DNA from: Arthonia radiata
Taxonomy: Eukaryota; Ascomycota; Arthoniomycetes; Arthoniales; Arthoniaceae
Assembly (NCBI GenBank): GCA_002989075.1
Contig: PSQN01000012.1
Span: 1,426,001 to 1,490,000, forward strand
Direction: 5' to 3'
DNA: 64,000 nucleotides
The notes below the pieces were generated by a model. That model searched no databases. It saw only the letters and a program-made list of their open reading frames with translations, and was not told the origin of the DNA. Below, piece after piece: positions 23,468-35,007 of the stretch; within the stretch, counting starts at the first letter, position 1; every line of letters starts with the position of its first letter. The translations under genes and the position numbers were made by a program.

Positions 23468-25309
23468 TCATGAGCGCTGGACCAGTGCCGAGCGTGGCCG
23501 TTGCATGCCGTCGTTGCTCTCATAATGACTGTATTTGCGCTTGTGAAGATGATCGGTATCGTCGTCGTCGTCACGTCCGCGCTTCTTCGATGGCATCGGG
23601 GCTGCGCCATTGGTGTACGAGCCGTAGCCATCGTTGGCTGGAGGGTCGCTAATGACATACGCCAAGTTGCTGGGTGGCATTGACCGGTGTGAGCTGTAGT
23701 TGCCATTCGTCATACCATAATGATCAGCGGACCTCGTGTCTGCCGGAGCGTACGTCTTGGTGGGTGACGTTTGCGAAGCATGAGGGTCATAAGAGTACGC
23801 AGCGTACTGATGGTCTTTCCTTTCGTCTTCCTCCTTCTTGTGTGGAGGGTGCATGTGGCCGTACGAGGGCATGTACTGCTGGTACCGCGCATCGTATGCT
23901 TGGCCGCTGTGGTATTGACCGTCAGGTGGCGTGGTCGTCGGCGTCGTTGGCATTGACTTCGTACTGTGAAGCCCAGTATCAACCTGTAGAGGGTGTTGCT
24001 GCCCTTGATCCCAACCATAACTGGCACCATTCGCCTGGCCAGTGGTGCTTGTGGCACTGGTGGGAGGTGTCGGGAATGTGTGCGCTCTGTCCATCCCAGG
24101 CCTGCCTTGTTGTGGGGCCATAGAAGACGGCGTCTGGCCGTTGCTGGCGGGAGGTTGAGTAGTGTTTTGTGTCTGTGGGGTTCTCAGTTGCGATGGCTGC
24201 TGTGGAGGCTGCTGCTGACCGGGTTGTGCCTGGCCAGGCTGGGTGCCAGTGGTTCTTCGGCCAGCTGGAAGTTGATTTGCGAATTGAGGTGCGAGTAGAG
24301 GACTGATGTTTGAGACGAAAAGAGGGTAGAGCTGTTCAGTGATCTTCTCCTTGTTTGCAAACTCAAGTGCACGCTCAAACGGTATCCACACACCTTTCAG
24401 GTGCATCGGACCGATCTTGACGACGTTCTTAATCTTCTCACTCTTCAGAATCCCATCTCGACGCCCACGTGTCATGTTGGCGACATTCAACAGCTTGGTG
24501 CCATTGATGAAGCAGTTGTCCTCACGTCGTGCCACGCAAATGCCACGCACCTCCACTTGAAAACATACTGTGCCCTCATCTTCCCAGACCGTGCCTGTCA
24601 ACTTGGGCTTCGCATTAGGTGGCGCGACTTGACCGGTGGTGTCAGGCGTATGCGCGCTGCCGTAGGCAACCTGAGACTGGTTCGGCGGTTGATTTGAGGG
24701 CATCGTAGGTGGGAGCATAGTCGAGTGCATCTGAGGCGCGTAATGCGCCGCATGACCAGTGGCGGTCGTGACTGGTGCGCCGTATCCATAACCATAGTGT
24801 TGGGGTGGGTACCCATTCATCGTAGGTGGGAGTACTTGATGACCATAGTGCGGGTAGGCTGGTGCTGAGCTGGGTGCATGACCATGATCCATATACCCCG
24901 GATGGGTCGGTGGCGGACCATAGCTCTGTGTGGCGTTCATCGCAGGTGCTGACGAAGGGTGTTGATACCCACAATAAGACACTGGTGCACCTGGTGAATC
25001 GTTGACGCTGCCGACTGAGGAGTAGGATGTCAATGAACCCGCGGAGCCCAAGCTGTGGACGTCGGAGCTGGAGCTGAAGGTGCCACCCCGAGGCGAGCTT
25101 GACGGCGAACTGTTGCTCTCGGATGGGTGAGCAAACGCCCAAAACCCAGCGCCTCGGGGTTGAGCGGATGAGAGGTGCGAATGCTCCAGATTCGCGACTT
25201 GAAGCGGAGATCGACGGCGAACGCAATGAGCTGCAGTCTCCGAGGAATGCAGCCTGGAAGTCGACGTCGGGGCTGAAACGTGGTGGAGCCTACCGGAGCA
25301 TAAGCTCAA
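23468..25309 (-). CDS. stuA: APSES transcription factor StuA
   Basis: Intronless frame of 613 residues from ATG 25309; a later ATG at 24940 gives 490 residues starting MNATQSYGPPPTHPGYMDHG and is my preferred start, because the extra 123 residues are low-complexity and StuA mRNAs have long leaders. The APSES DNA-binding domain (about residues 115-217 of the short form) is clear: GTVWEDEGTVCFQVEVRG, RREDNCFINGTKLLNVANM, TRGRRDGILKSEKIKNVVK, HLKGVWIPFERALEFANK. The rest is Q/P/S/T-rich, ending with a basic nuclear-localisation stretch KKRGRDDDDD..HKRKYS. StuA binds (A/T)CGCG(T/A)N(A/C) and controls conidiophore development, dimorphism and secondary metabolism in ascomycetes. The long gene-free upstream region fits a developmentally controlled gene. 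Confidence 0.93.
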   Translation of the reverse strand: MSLCSGRLHHVSAPTSTSRLHSSETAAHCVRRRSPLQVANLEHSHLSSAQPRGAGFWAFAHPSESNSSPSSSPRGGTFSSSSDVHSLGSAGSLTSYSSVGSVNDSPGAPVSYCGYQHPSSAPAMNATQSYGPPPTHPGYMDHGHAPSSAPAYPHYGHQVLPPTMNGYPPQHYGYGYGAPVTTATGHAAHYAPQMHSTMLPPTMPSNQPPNQSQVAYGSAHTPDTTGQVAPPNAKPKLTGTVWEDEGTVCFQVEVRGICVARREDNCFINGTKLLNVANMTRGRRDGILKSEKIKNVVKIGPMHLKGVWIPFERALEFANKEKITEQLYPLFVSNISPLLAPQFANQLPAGRRTTGTQPGQAQPGQQQPPQQPSQLRTPQTQNTTQPPASNGQTPSSMAPQQGRPGMDRAHTFPTPPTSATSTTGQANGASYGWDQGQQHPLQVDTGLHSTKSMPTTPTTTPPDGQYHSGQAYDARYQQYMPSYGHMHPPHKKEEDERKDHQYAAYSYDPHASQTSPTKTYAPADTRSADHYGMTNGNYSSHRSMPPSNLAYVISDPPANDGYGSYTNGAAPMPSKKRGRDDDDDTDHLHKRKYSHYESNDGMQRPRSALVQRS

Positions 25310-28300
25310 TGCGGCCGCGAAAGGTCGATCCGGGTTTCAGGACGAGATGAACAGGTCCCGAACCGTGGCGGGGAAGGAAGAGACGGAAGTGGCGGGGTGG
25401 TGTGTTTCGTCAGGATGATGTCGTAGTGGGATCGAAATGTGCAAAGTAGAGGACGCGACCTTTTTTCGTGAAGTCGTGGTCGGATCTATTTCGTCATTAA
25501 GGTCGTGGCGTCGTGAAAATCGTAACGCGGAGTCTCGTGAGCACCAGCGCGGACGTGGTTCGTCAGGCGCGCGGAGACGCGTGCAGGTCGTGGATGGATC
25601 GTGAGGATGGACGAGTCGAAACCTGAAGAGTGAGGCGGGGCGTTAGCTTAAGATTGGATCCCCACTAAGAGACGTGCTGCGCCGCACAGATGCACGCGCC
25701 GGTAAACAATGGGAAAAGGGATTGTTGCTGCTGTGATGTGCCATGCGTTGCTAATTTAGAGCTTTGTGCGGGAGGCTCTTTGTGCGATGTGGTGCAGATT
25801 CTGGCGGAGGGGAGGGATGTGGGTGGGGGGAGGTAGCTGCAACGTACCGCGCACAAATGAAAAAACGCTATGCAAGGGCACAAGCGAATGACGGACGGTG
25901 GAGGGACGCTGACGCTGACGACAAAGGCGAGGGAGGAAGTGAAAGAAAAGGAAGAGGCGTGGTTGATGATGAGTGTGAGAAGGAGAGAAAGTGACGGGGC
26001 TGGGGAGAATCAGCAGGCGCTCGTGGTGTTGGTCGAGTGAGGATTGATGGGGGGGGGTCTGTGATCTGGGAATTGAGAGGCTGGCGGACCTTGGATAAGA
26101 GAGACGCTCGAGCGCTGTTTTGGCGCAGAAGCTCGGGCCTCGATCCCCTAGGCTCAAGAGGGCATTAGCGCATTGAGCGGCGGACAAATAGTGGCCAGGC
26201 ATGCCCTCTTCCCCCACCGGCCAGCAGATCGGCGCTCGCCAGCAATGTCTCTCCTCCACTCGTCTTCCCCAATTCGTCCACTCTCTCCATCCTCTCAGAT
26301 CAATGGCAATAAATCGCCGTGTTGTTGTCTTGTCGCAGGGAGTAGAAGGATCTAAACGTACCGACAAGATAGAGTTCAATGTCGACAAGCAGGAACCGTT
26401 GCTGTGCCTGGTGTCGATGCAGCTCGTTTGCCCCAGACTACTGCAACCCGCACGCGCTGCAGTCGTTCACTTCCTGGGTACCAGCAGATGATGGAGATGT
26501 CCCGGCCGGGGGCTGATGGTCAAACTTGCGTCGAAGCTGTGCCTGTCTTCTCACTCTCGCAATCCAAGAGGCTAATGGCGAGGCACGTTTCAACTCTTTT
26601 GAACCTGCGCCATTCCGGCCCAAGCTTTCGAGATGTGGAAGGGCCGTTGCCAGTCGCAGATCCCTTCCCAAAGGACCCGCGCTCGTCAGCAATGGGATAT
26701 CATAGCGCACGTCCCTCCTCTGCACCGATCGGCCGCAATTGATCGCTTTCGGTGCGTCGGCGGCAGCGGCCCAGCCGGTGGATCTGGGGAGAGGCTCAAT
26801 TCAAGACGCGAGATGAGCCAGGATGTCGTGCAATATCGTCTCCATCTTTTGCCGGCTGCGGTCGCCGTGTAGACAGTACTCCTTCTCTGATCCTTTGAAT
26901 AGAGACAGCACCGCCAGGCCGGGAGCGCGATCCGCGCCGTGGAGCTATCACCGTTCAATAATAGGCTCTGCTGTGTGCTACACCAATGTCTAAACGGGAA
27001 CTGCTACAGAAATACGGCTCTCCTTACAGGTCAGCCGCTTCCCCGACTACTGGGAGCTCTCGAAAGCGTCTCTGCCTCTTTGCCCGCTCCAGCAGTCCAC
27101 GATCCTCCCAGGAACGCAAACAATCGATTTTAGTCCCAGGTATCTGAACTCCCCTGTCAAAAGACTAGGATACTTGCATGCAGGCAGCCGGGTCTACAGG
27201 CCGCGCTTTCGCTTGCGGCGAGGCACCAGACTGGGGTTCAACTGATCCATTTTTGGCCCGACCTCAACTCAGGCTGTCTTTCCCCTCCTTTTCTCGCCAA
27301 GTTCCAGAAAGTCACGTTACATTCAACCATGTCGCCCGTCCGTGCGTTCTGTCCGATGATCCTCATTCTGGACAACTCGATGCTCTCACAAACTCGTTCA
27401 ATGACTTTCTTATCTCAGAGGACATGATTTTGTGGCTGGACTAACGCTCGGCGACAGATCACTAATTGTCCACTTCCGGACTGGACGTTGTAACCCACCC
27501 TGGGACGATCACGTTGTCAGATGCAAACACCCCTCGGTTGCTTGACGCCCCAGATTTACCGCCAGGAACGGCAAGGATGCATAATCGCTTCTTAGCTTGG
27601 CTTAAAAATACTAACATGCACTCTAGAGCCCTACACTACTCTTCAACGTTGATAGAGCTCTGGGACCACGACACATGCTGTTCCTACAGCCATTCGATCT
27701 ACCTGCTCAATTGAGGCTCTCGCCCGCGGTCTGATTGCCGGAACAAGGAGCAGTGGTCTCCACAGCATAGTACCATGACAGCTCATCAAAGTCCACACCG
27801 ATGTCTCCGAGCCGTGGATTTGTCCTATCAGTTTGCAAGTCGTCGATCAAAGTTGATTCAGCCTTCCTATGTGCTCCCCCCGGCACGACTTTGTGCTACG
27901 TTTTTGCACGGCACGGATCCTCTTGACTGGCACATAATCTACGAAGACCGTGTCACAGAATGAAACTTCCGTCCAGGCTGAGCGCAACAGTCAGTAGTAT
28001 GCCCATCGAAGAGCATGGAGTAGTACAGCGAAGGATCACTAGTCATGCGGCTTTCAGCCACGGCACGGCGCGATTGGCCAATGTCACAGCGCGGCTATTC
28101 GGGACGCAGCAGTGGGCCGACGAGCCAACCGGTGCCAGAAAGGACCCACGCAACGCTGCGAAGGCTGATCGATACGGACATCAAGCGGGGGCGGAGAACC
28201 TGAGGAGCCACTTGCTGTTTTCCACCTCTCTCAAGCGAATGAGTGGCTTCCCCGCCCGCATGGTTCTCTGAAAGGACTGGCCCGTCAGCAAGGTCCACTT

Positions 28301-31300
28301 GCGTCTTTCCGGAGCAACCTTCGTGGAAGTCTTGTTTCAAGAGTATCGATTCTTGTCCAGACATCACCAGGCTGGCGAATAATTACCGAGGGCGACAGAG
28401 ACTCGGAAACGTCGTCCGAGCGATGTCAACGGCCTCAACGCAAGAGCTTCAGAAACCACCGAAATGGACTTGACGACAATCCTCTGAGGCATCGACGGTC
28501 TCCACAGCTCGACCAGAAAGCGAATGGGCGAGGCGACCAACGAGCACGTACCTTTTCCAACGGAGGGGTCTCACCGCTACTTCATTTCCCAATCGGGAGA
28601 ATATCGATCGGTGCCCAGCCCAGGTGAGATGGCCCAAGCTTTCCTCGGCCAAAATGCTCCTCCTTCCGCGGCCATTGCAAACAGGTCTAGCGACCGTTCT
28701 TGTCTTGCTCAACGCTTTTCGCGACTCACGCTCGCCGTCAGCTCTGTCGTCGCTTTCGGCTTACCGAGTCGAGCCTCAGGAAGGTAGTAGAAGCGACGTG
28801 TTGGCCAGCAGTTCGAGCGACGTCGAAGTGAAGTCAAAATTGAGCTTGATCTGTCGTGACGAGCGCTGCGATCGTGCGTCCACCCGTCCTCCGTCGCAAG
28901 CACTTGCAGGATTGGCATGTGCGCGCTGCACCGGTCCGCCGCTGCTGCGATGCACCTTGTTTTGTTCTCGAAACAAGCGCAAGATGCTTCTGTTTGCTGC
29001 ACGCGAACCGGCAAATCGTTCTACAATCCCTTCACGTCGAACCATGGAACGACTGCGGCAACAGTGCAAGCCTCTGCCGCTTGTCTGATTAGATCCGCTC
29101 TATTACCCGGGTTTCCGCCCCGTTGGCCGCGCGCTGCCGCAACGGCTACTATGGATTCTCCAATGTCAATGCTACCGCTTATCGTGAAACAAGAGGCTCG
29201 TTGACGTGCAGATGCCCGCTGAGTCAGCCTTGAGTACCACGACTTCATCCGTGAATTACCAAGGCTCAGTCGAAGGATTCAATAAGGTTTCAGAAGAGGC
29301 AAGACTATTGCGATACGACTCCCCCATTTCTCAGGAGGCAGATCGTAGCCATTGCGTTGCCAAAATCACTCACGTTCAAATTTGGCACTCTGTGAGGTCA
29401 GCAGTCGTATGACATGGTAAACGAAGCGAGTGCAGTAGATCGTTGCATGGTAAGCAGAGCTTGGACTATGCTTCTTTCATCCTGGTCTATCTTCTCTCAT
29501 GATTACACGAAAACGGGACCACATAACAAGATCAACATATCCGAAAGAAGATGATTGCAACGATTTGTCAAAAAGCGACTCAGCAGTTAAGCAAGGAATG
29601 TGGTGCTTTCCCGTCCGTAGCCGTCGTTTCATCTCTCCTATTCTAGAATACATTCAAAGCAAGGGAGCTTCATCGACTCTGCCTTGCACCGATTCCTGTA
29701 CACGTGAGCTCAGCATGCGGAGGATTTAATATCGCGCATAGCGGCTCCACCTCGAAGCCTCCTTGCTTACGCCGATATAGGATCGCCGCGCGCCCTGGTA
29801 CATTCCGGAGGACAAGGCAGACTGCAAACAATCTCAGCGATGCCAATCGGTTGTCCTGGTTCTGCCACAGCAATGGCGGGTCAGGTGCATTATGGATCTT
29901 CAATTGACCGGCTTTAGTTGCTTCCCGAAGCGACAGGGAAGCAAGAGCATCTGAATTCAACTAACCACGAGCACATCTGTGCCTCGATGTGGCTGCAGAT
30001 TCAGTTGCAAATACATCCGGCTCGTAACGATTTTCTGTACATCTGGCAATCTTTTACAGTCGCAGATGATCTGTCACCTTCTCTTACGCTCTGACATTTT
30101 CATCGAGCCCGTTGTGCAGCAGGGAAATTGGATAATCTGTTCCCTTCTTCATGGATTCGGCTTAGACTCACCACGTGCTCGATGCGCAGTCCTCACTGTG
30201 GCCGGAGACAAATCACTCCACTGATTTACAGTGGGTATCCCCAAAACTGGCCTGATAAATACCAGCTCCGCAACGTGACGTGCCAGATGATCGCACTGCA
30301 CGAATACGCTGTATCATTCGGACCTCGGCTTCGCAGAAGCAGTCCTGTAGGTATAATGGACGACACTATCTCCACCACCTCATGCTCCAACTGCAAAGAA
30401 ACCCACATCCATCCACGTTCTCCCTCGTCCTAGGCCTCTTCTTCTTACGAACCCTCTTCATCCCGTGGGCACGACCGTCGGGTATGTACACCGGCGCAAA
30501 CTTGTGGACTGTCCAGAATCGAAGAATCACGGAGCGAGTTTGTTCATACCAAGAAGAAATAATAGTATTTTATAGAATACCGCGGATCGACCACCTCCAC
30601 GCTCCTCTCCTGTGCTTCCTTCCCCTCTTGCTCCCGTACTTCCCACCTATTGGAAAACATCTTTCCCGCCCGACCTTCCACTCACTACAGCGCGTACGTC
30701 ACAAGACTCGCCCTCCGATCGTTGGCCACCCCTTGTATGTCTTCTTTGTAGAATGTCCAGCACATCGCAATTCCGTTCACGCATGTCCATAACCTCTTGT
30801 AACAGACTTATTGCCACGTGCATGTCTACCAACCTATTACCAGACCGCTCACCGTCCGCGGAAAGCCAATTCCATAATCTAAGGAAAGGCCGTCCGCCAC
30901 CTCCACGCCTACCTTCTATATGGACATGCCCCGGTATACGCTTCACATCTGGCACCTGCAGGCGCCTGACAACCTGGCGTCTCGGTGCTCAGGCTGTGAA
31001 TGCGCTCAGGCTGTGGACGCGCTCTACGCCGGTCGTGTAGTATGCGCGAAGCGTGCGCATCAGCGTCGTGAGGTCGTGGTCGTTTGTATAGACTTGAAGC
31101 GCTTTCGTGCTGCGCCATCCCATGCTATCAGCTATTGCCTACCGTTCGTAAAGGCCAAGTGACGTATACCAGCGCGCCCCATCCACCAGGGTCCCGATCA
31201 CTGCCCTCGTCGCTGGTCCTGCTTCTGCTGTGCTTTCGGAGCTTGCGCTGAGCTCGACGCGGAAGCTCGAGCTATGCCGGTGATGGGTGTGCAATGTGTG

Positions 31301-31769
31301 GATAAGGGGACGGCACCAGCTTTTGGCTCGAACGGTTATGACTTCGTCGTCGTACTATATATACCTTAATAGCTTCTATGCCACGCTGTTCCATGCTATG
31401 CCGTGCCACGCCACGCCACACCTTCAACCCTCCCTCACTCGCCAAGGCCAAGCACCCTCCACCCGCGCTTCCATTCGTCCCAGGGCCCGTATTACGTCCC
31501 TTGCCGCTACTTCCGCTTCTGCTGTGCTGTAGCTTATGCTGAGCCCAGCACAGAATCTCGAGCTATACAGACGATGTATACGCAACATGTAGATAAGAGC
31601 TTTAAAGTCTAACATCAATGTCAAAATCGTGTTTGAACACCAATGTCCAAGCAGTCATAACTTCATAACGTTTATACAGCCATCCTCACTTTACGCTACG
31701 CCATGCCATGCCGTACAATTACCATACAATCCACACCCTCACTCCCACAACATCCAAGACTCAAGTACA
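25310..31769. other. 6.4 kb gene-free region upstream of stuA
   Basis: No frame here shows a recognisable protein. The stuA-proximal part (25440-25640) is rich in TCGTG motifs and contains ACGCGTGC at 25577-25584, which fits the StuA response element, so autoregulation is possible. A G run lies at about 26050. The left flank probably contains a long 5' leader and distal control elements; the right end (about 30.9-31.77 kb) is made of degenerate repeats listed separately. Confidence 0.5.
30930..31765. repeat. Degenerate tandem repeat derived from the NIPA gene 3' end
   Basis: Three junction segments align: near 31115-31210, 31390-31510 and 31680-31810. Each runs from a CCATGCTAT- or CCATGCCATG-like block through a CCAAG-type block to a GTCCCGATCACTGCCCT-like block; the last is the C-terminal coding end of the NIPA gene. 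The internal block GCTTCTGCTGTGCT..GAGCTAT..TGTGGATAAG at 31209-31307 recurs with many C/T and G/A differences at 31519-31595. Unit length is about 300 bases, with at least two full units and a more decayed one to the left. Confidence 0.6.
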
Positions 31770-34051
31770 CTACACCAGCGCCCCCCGTCCCCCAGGCCCC
31801 CGATCACTCCCCTCACCACTGCTCCCACTCCTACTATGCCCATACCCACTATATCCTCCTCCTCCTCCTCCTCCACCGCCGCCGCCACCATACCCCGTCT
31901 TCCCCCCAAAATCCTTGATCCCCACATCCTCAAACGCATCACTCCCCTCCTCCTCCTCCTCATCACTGCTAAACTCATCCCTCTTCGCCTGTCGATAATC
32001 AACCAACTCATTATCATCCGTCACCCGTTTCTCCGGCGTCGTCTCCACACTGCCCGCATCGCCCGTCACCAACCCCAGTCTCTCCTCTTCACTAACACCA
32101 CTGTCATTCCCACGACTACGTGTAAAGAAACTGCGGCCGGAGTGTCCGGAGCCGTGTGGGCTTTTTGTGCTGGAGTCTTGAGTGTTGGAAGCGGATTTCG
32201 AGCCGAACATATTCTGGAAGCTGAAGGAGCGCTTGTTGTTTTGCGCGTTTGCGGCAAGTCGACTACTAGAGCCGCTGCGATGAGGCGGTGGTGTCGGCGG
32301 CGGTCCTGTGCTGGCGGTCGCAGGTCGATCCGCGAATGTGATACGGCCTGCCGTCCGCGGTGAGTGGTAACTCGTATCCTCATCGCGCGCCAGTGCCGGC
32401 GGCAACCCAAAGACATGCTGCCCGCCTATATCGCCGGCGTCGGTATCGTACCGTGGTGCGGAGGCGGCGCTGGAACCGGAGACGTCGCGCCGGATCGCCG
32501 AGAGGGCGTACTGGCTCTTCGCTTCTGACTCCGAGAGGTCCGAGACGGCCATGTCTGATGAGCCGGAGATGTCTCTATGCGAGCGCTTCGAGCCTGAGCG
32601 GAGCGGGTTGAGGAGGGTGTGTGATTTCTTTGTGCGTCCGCCGAGGCCGGTGAAGGTGAAGAGGCCGGCGTGGGGATGGCGGTCGGTGTCCGGGTCGTGC
32701 GTCGCGTCTGTGGCGTAGGTCTGGTTACTCGGTGTGCGCGTCAGGCCGAGAGGTGGGTGGATGGTTTTTGTTCTTCGTGGCGGGCTCTCGCCAGGCTCAA
32801 GGACAGTCTTCCGCCGCCGCAGCCCATCCCACTGCACCATCTCGTTCTCACCGATCGGCTCCAGGCGCTCCTGCTGCACGCGCTTCGCCTCGCTCATTTC
32901 CCGCTGCACCTTTCCTTTACTAAACGAGCGGATCAACGCCGCGGTCCCGCGAATGGCGTCCGCTTTCGGTTCGCTTTCGTGCTCCTCTTGCTCGGCGACG
33001 GTGCGGACTTGGTCGAGGTCGCCGGTAAAGACGGCGGTGTCGGGGACGTCTTTTGCGGACTTGGATAGCTGGAGGAGGACGACGCCAGCGCAGATGATGA
33101 GAAAGCCGAGGACGATGGTGATGATTTGGATCACGGTGCCGTGGAAGCCGCGGAAGAGGATGGCGGACGTGACGAGCGTGGCGGAGGTGAAGTAGACGTA
33201 GTAGGTTGGTGTTACGAGGGCGGCGTTGAAGATGTTGAGGGCTTTCTTGGGGGATGTTAGTCCCTAGTTCACAAAGAGGGTGGTAGGTCAGGGAGAGGGT
33301 AGGAACTTACATTTAAGTAGACAATTTCTGTGAGGAGCGTCGCAATTACAAAGACGAGGAGAAAGTAGAGGAACCAATGCTTGAACTGCGTGCGGTCTGC
33401 GCCGTTGATTTGGGAGAGGATGGCAGCGCCCAAGCCTTGCGTGCAGACCACGCTCAACCCTCCAATAAGTGAGCATACGCTCAAATAGATCAACATGCTG
33501 TTTTTGCCGTATCTAGGACCAGCCCAGAAGGCAATGAACGCGCATCCAATAAGCAGTATACCCGCATACGTGAGGAAGCCCGGACTGATCACAAAACACT
33601 GCATCTGCTGTATCGTCGCGACGCTGCTCTGCTCCGGCGCATTGAGCAATATAACAATACTGCCAATGATGCACAGAAAGCACCCGATCTTCCCCACAAA
33701 GCTCAACCGCTCTTTCAAGAATATGGCGCTTAAGATCGTGGTGATGACAACGCTCAATGCGCCCAGCGGCGTGACGAGTATAGCGTCTGTGAACGAGTAG
33801 GCGACGAAATTGCAGATCTCGCCCACGATCATGAGAGTCATGCCTCCCCACCACCAGGCATTCTTGAGGTATCCGTAGCCCTCGCCGGCCTCTTCATTGT
33901 ATTTGACGTTGGCTTTGAGGAGGCCATATTTCTTGAAGACGAAGGAGACGCCGATGAAGAGTCCGGAGGCTACCGCGAGGACGATTCCGATGATCTTATA
34001 GCTGGGAGGTCGCTCTGCGTGGCCGCCGGCGGTCAGACAGTCGACCGCCAT
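31770..34051 (-). CDS. NIPA-like magnesium transporter (DUF803)
   Basis: Two exons (34051-33311, 33245-31770) join to 738 residues. The first about 320 residues hold nine membrane helices of the NIPA family: IIGIVLAVASGLFIGVSFVFKKYGLL at the start (given here in outline), EICNFVAYSFTDAILVTPLG, ALSVVITTILSAIFLKERL, and after the intron NAALVTPTYYVYFTSATLV. These proteins move Mg2+ and other divalent cations across plasma, endosomal or ER membranes. The remaining 420 residues are a disordered, Ser/Arg/Gly-rich cytosolic tail found in fungal members, with a 12-Gly run near the C-terminus encoded by a GGN tract at about 31855-31885. A second Mg2+ transporter gene (CorA type) lies 4 kb to the right. 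Confidence 0.9.
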
Positions 34052-35007
34052 GGTCAGGCGCTGGGGTGGTGGTCAATGGGTACGAGGTGAGGCGGAGCAG
34101 GTTGGAAGAAGGCTGTCTTATGGATCTGGTATTCGTGGTGGCGGCATATGTGTAAGATGGTAGATTCGAAACGAGTGCATATATAATTAGGTATGTTCAA
34201 AGGCAAACGAGAGGAGGAAAGGTGTGAGTGGAACATCGACACTAAAGTGGTTGCTGGGCGCCAAAGGTAATAGGACGCTCGTGTTTATGCACCAGCCACT
34301 ACTGGCGTCACTTTTGTGGCAGTGCGCCTCAATAATTGTCCCCTTCTCCTTTCTCACCTTCCCCATGCTTCCCATTCAACTACGAGCTGTGTAGTAATTT
34401 GCTAAAGCAATTCTCTCATCGACGGCATGCTGTGGTCTGATTGATACGCCTTTGATGAGCTGGTGTCGAGTCTTGGAATGGTCAATGGCCGTTGCATATC
34501 CACACCTACAGAGGGTTTAATCCGCGTACATCCGGTGCAGCGGCAGCATGTTGAATGGCGAGTTTCTTGAAAGATGGATAGGCTGTATCTACCTGAGACC
34601 CTAGGGATGATAGCAATACAGCCGGTAGCCTCCTGAGTAGTCAAACATCGTCTTCTATAGTTGACCCAAGATCTGTTGCACAGCAAGTCGGAGATCTCCC
34701 AAGCATGCTATTAGATACATAGACGCCCTTTATTACAGTTGTCACATCCGCTATGCGCATGAAAGGTGCAGTGTTCAGCCATAAGCACGCTACTACGATG
34801 CAGTATAAGGGTGCCGGAAGCTCCACCAAGCTACGAGACCATGTCCCAGAACGGCAATGGAATCCCTAGCTACCTCCATATCACGTATGCCTTTATCAGA
34901 GCAACGATTTCAACCTAAAGCTTGCTCTCTGTCACTGTACTGCTCCACGTCTACTAACACACAGTGCTATCCGCTAGAGCTGGCACCACACTTCCAACGC
35001 CGCCGTC
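34052..35007. promoter_or_regulatory. Divergent promoter, NIPA / DUF3445
   Basis: About 950 bases between the NIPA start (minus) and the DUF3445 start (plus). No coding frame or RNA gene recognised; expected to carry both promoters. Confidence 0.4.

Noticed and set aside
25756-26388. 210-codon frame upstream of stuA
   Set aside because: Ser/Pro/His-rich with no signature; lies in the probable stuA promoter or leader.
30280-30792. 170-codon frame right of the gene-free region
   Set aside because: Has a hydrophobic patch but no family match and overlaps other frames; not supported as a gene.
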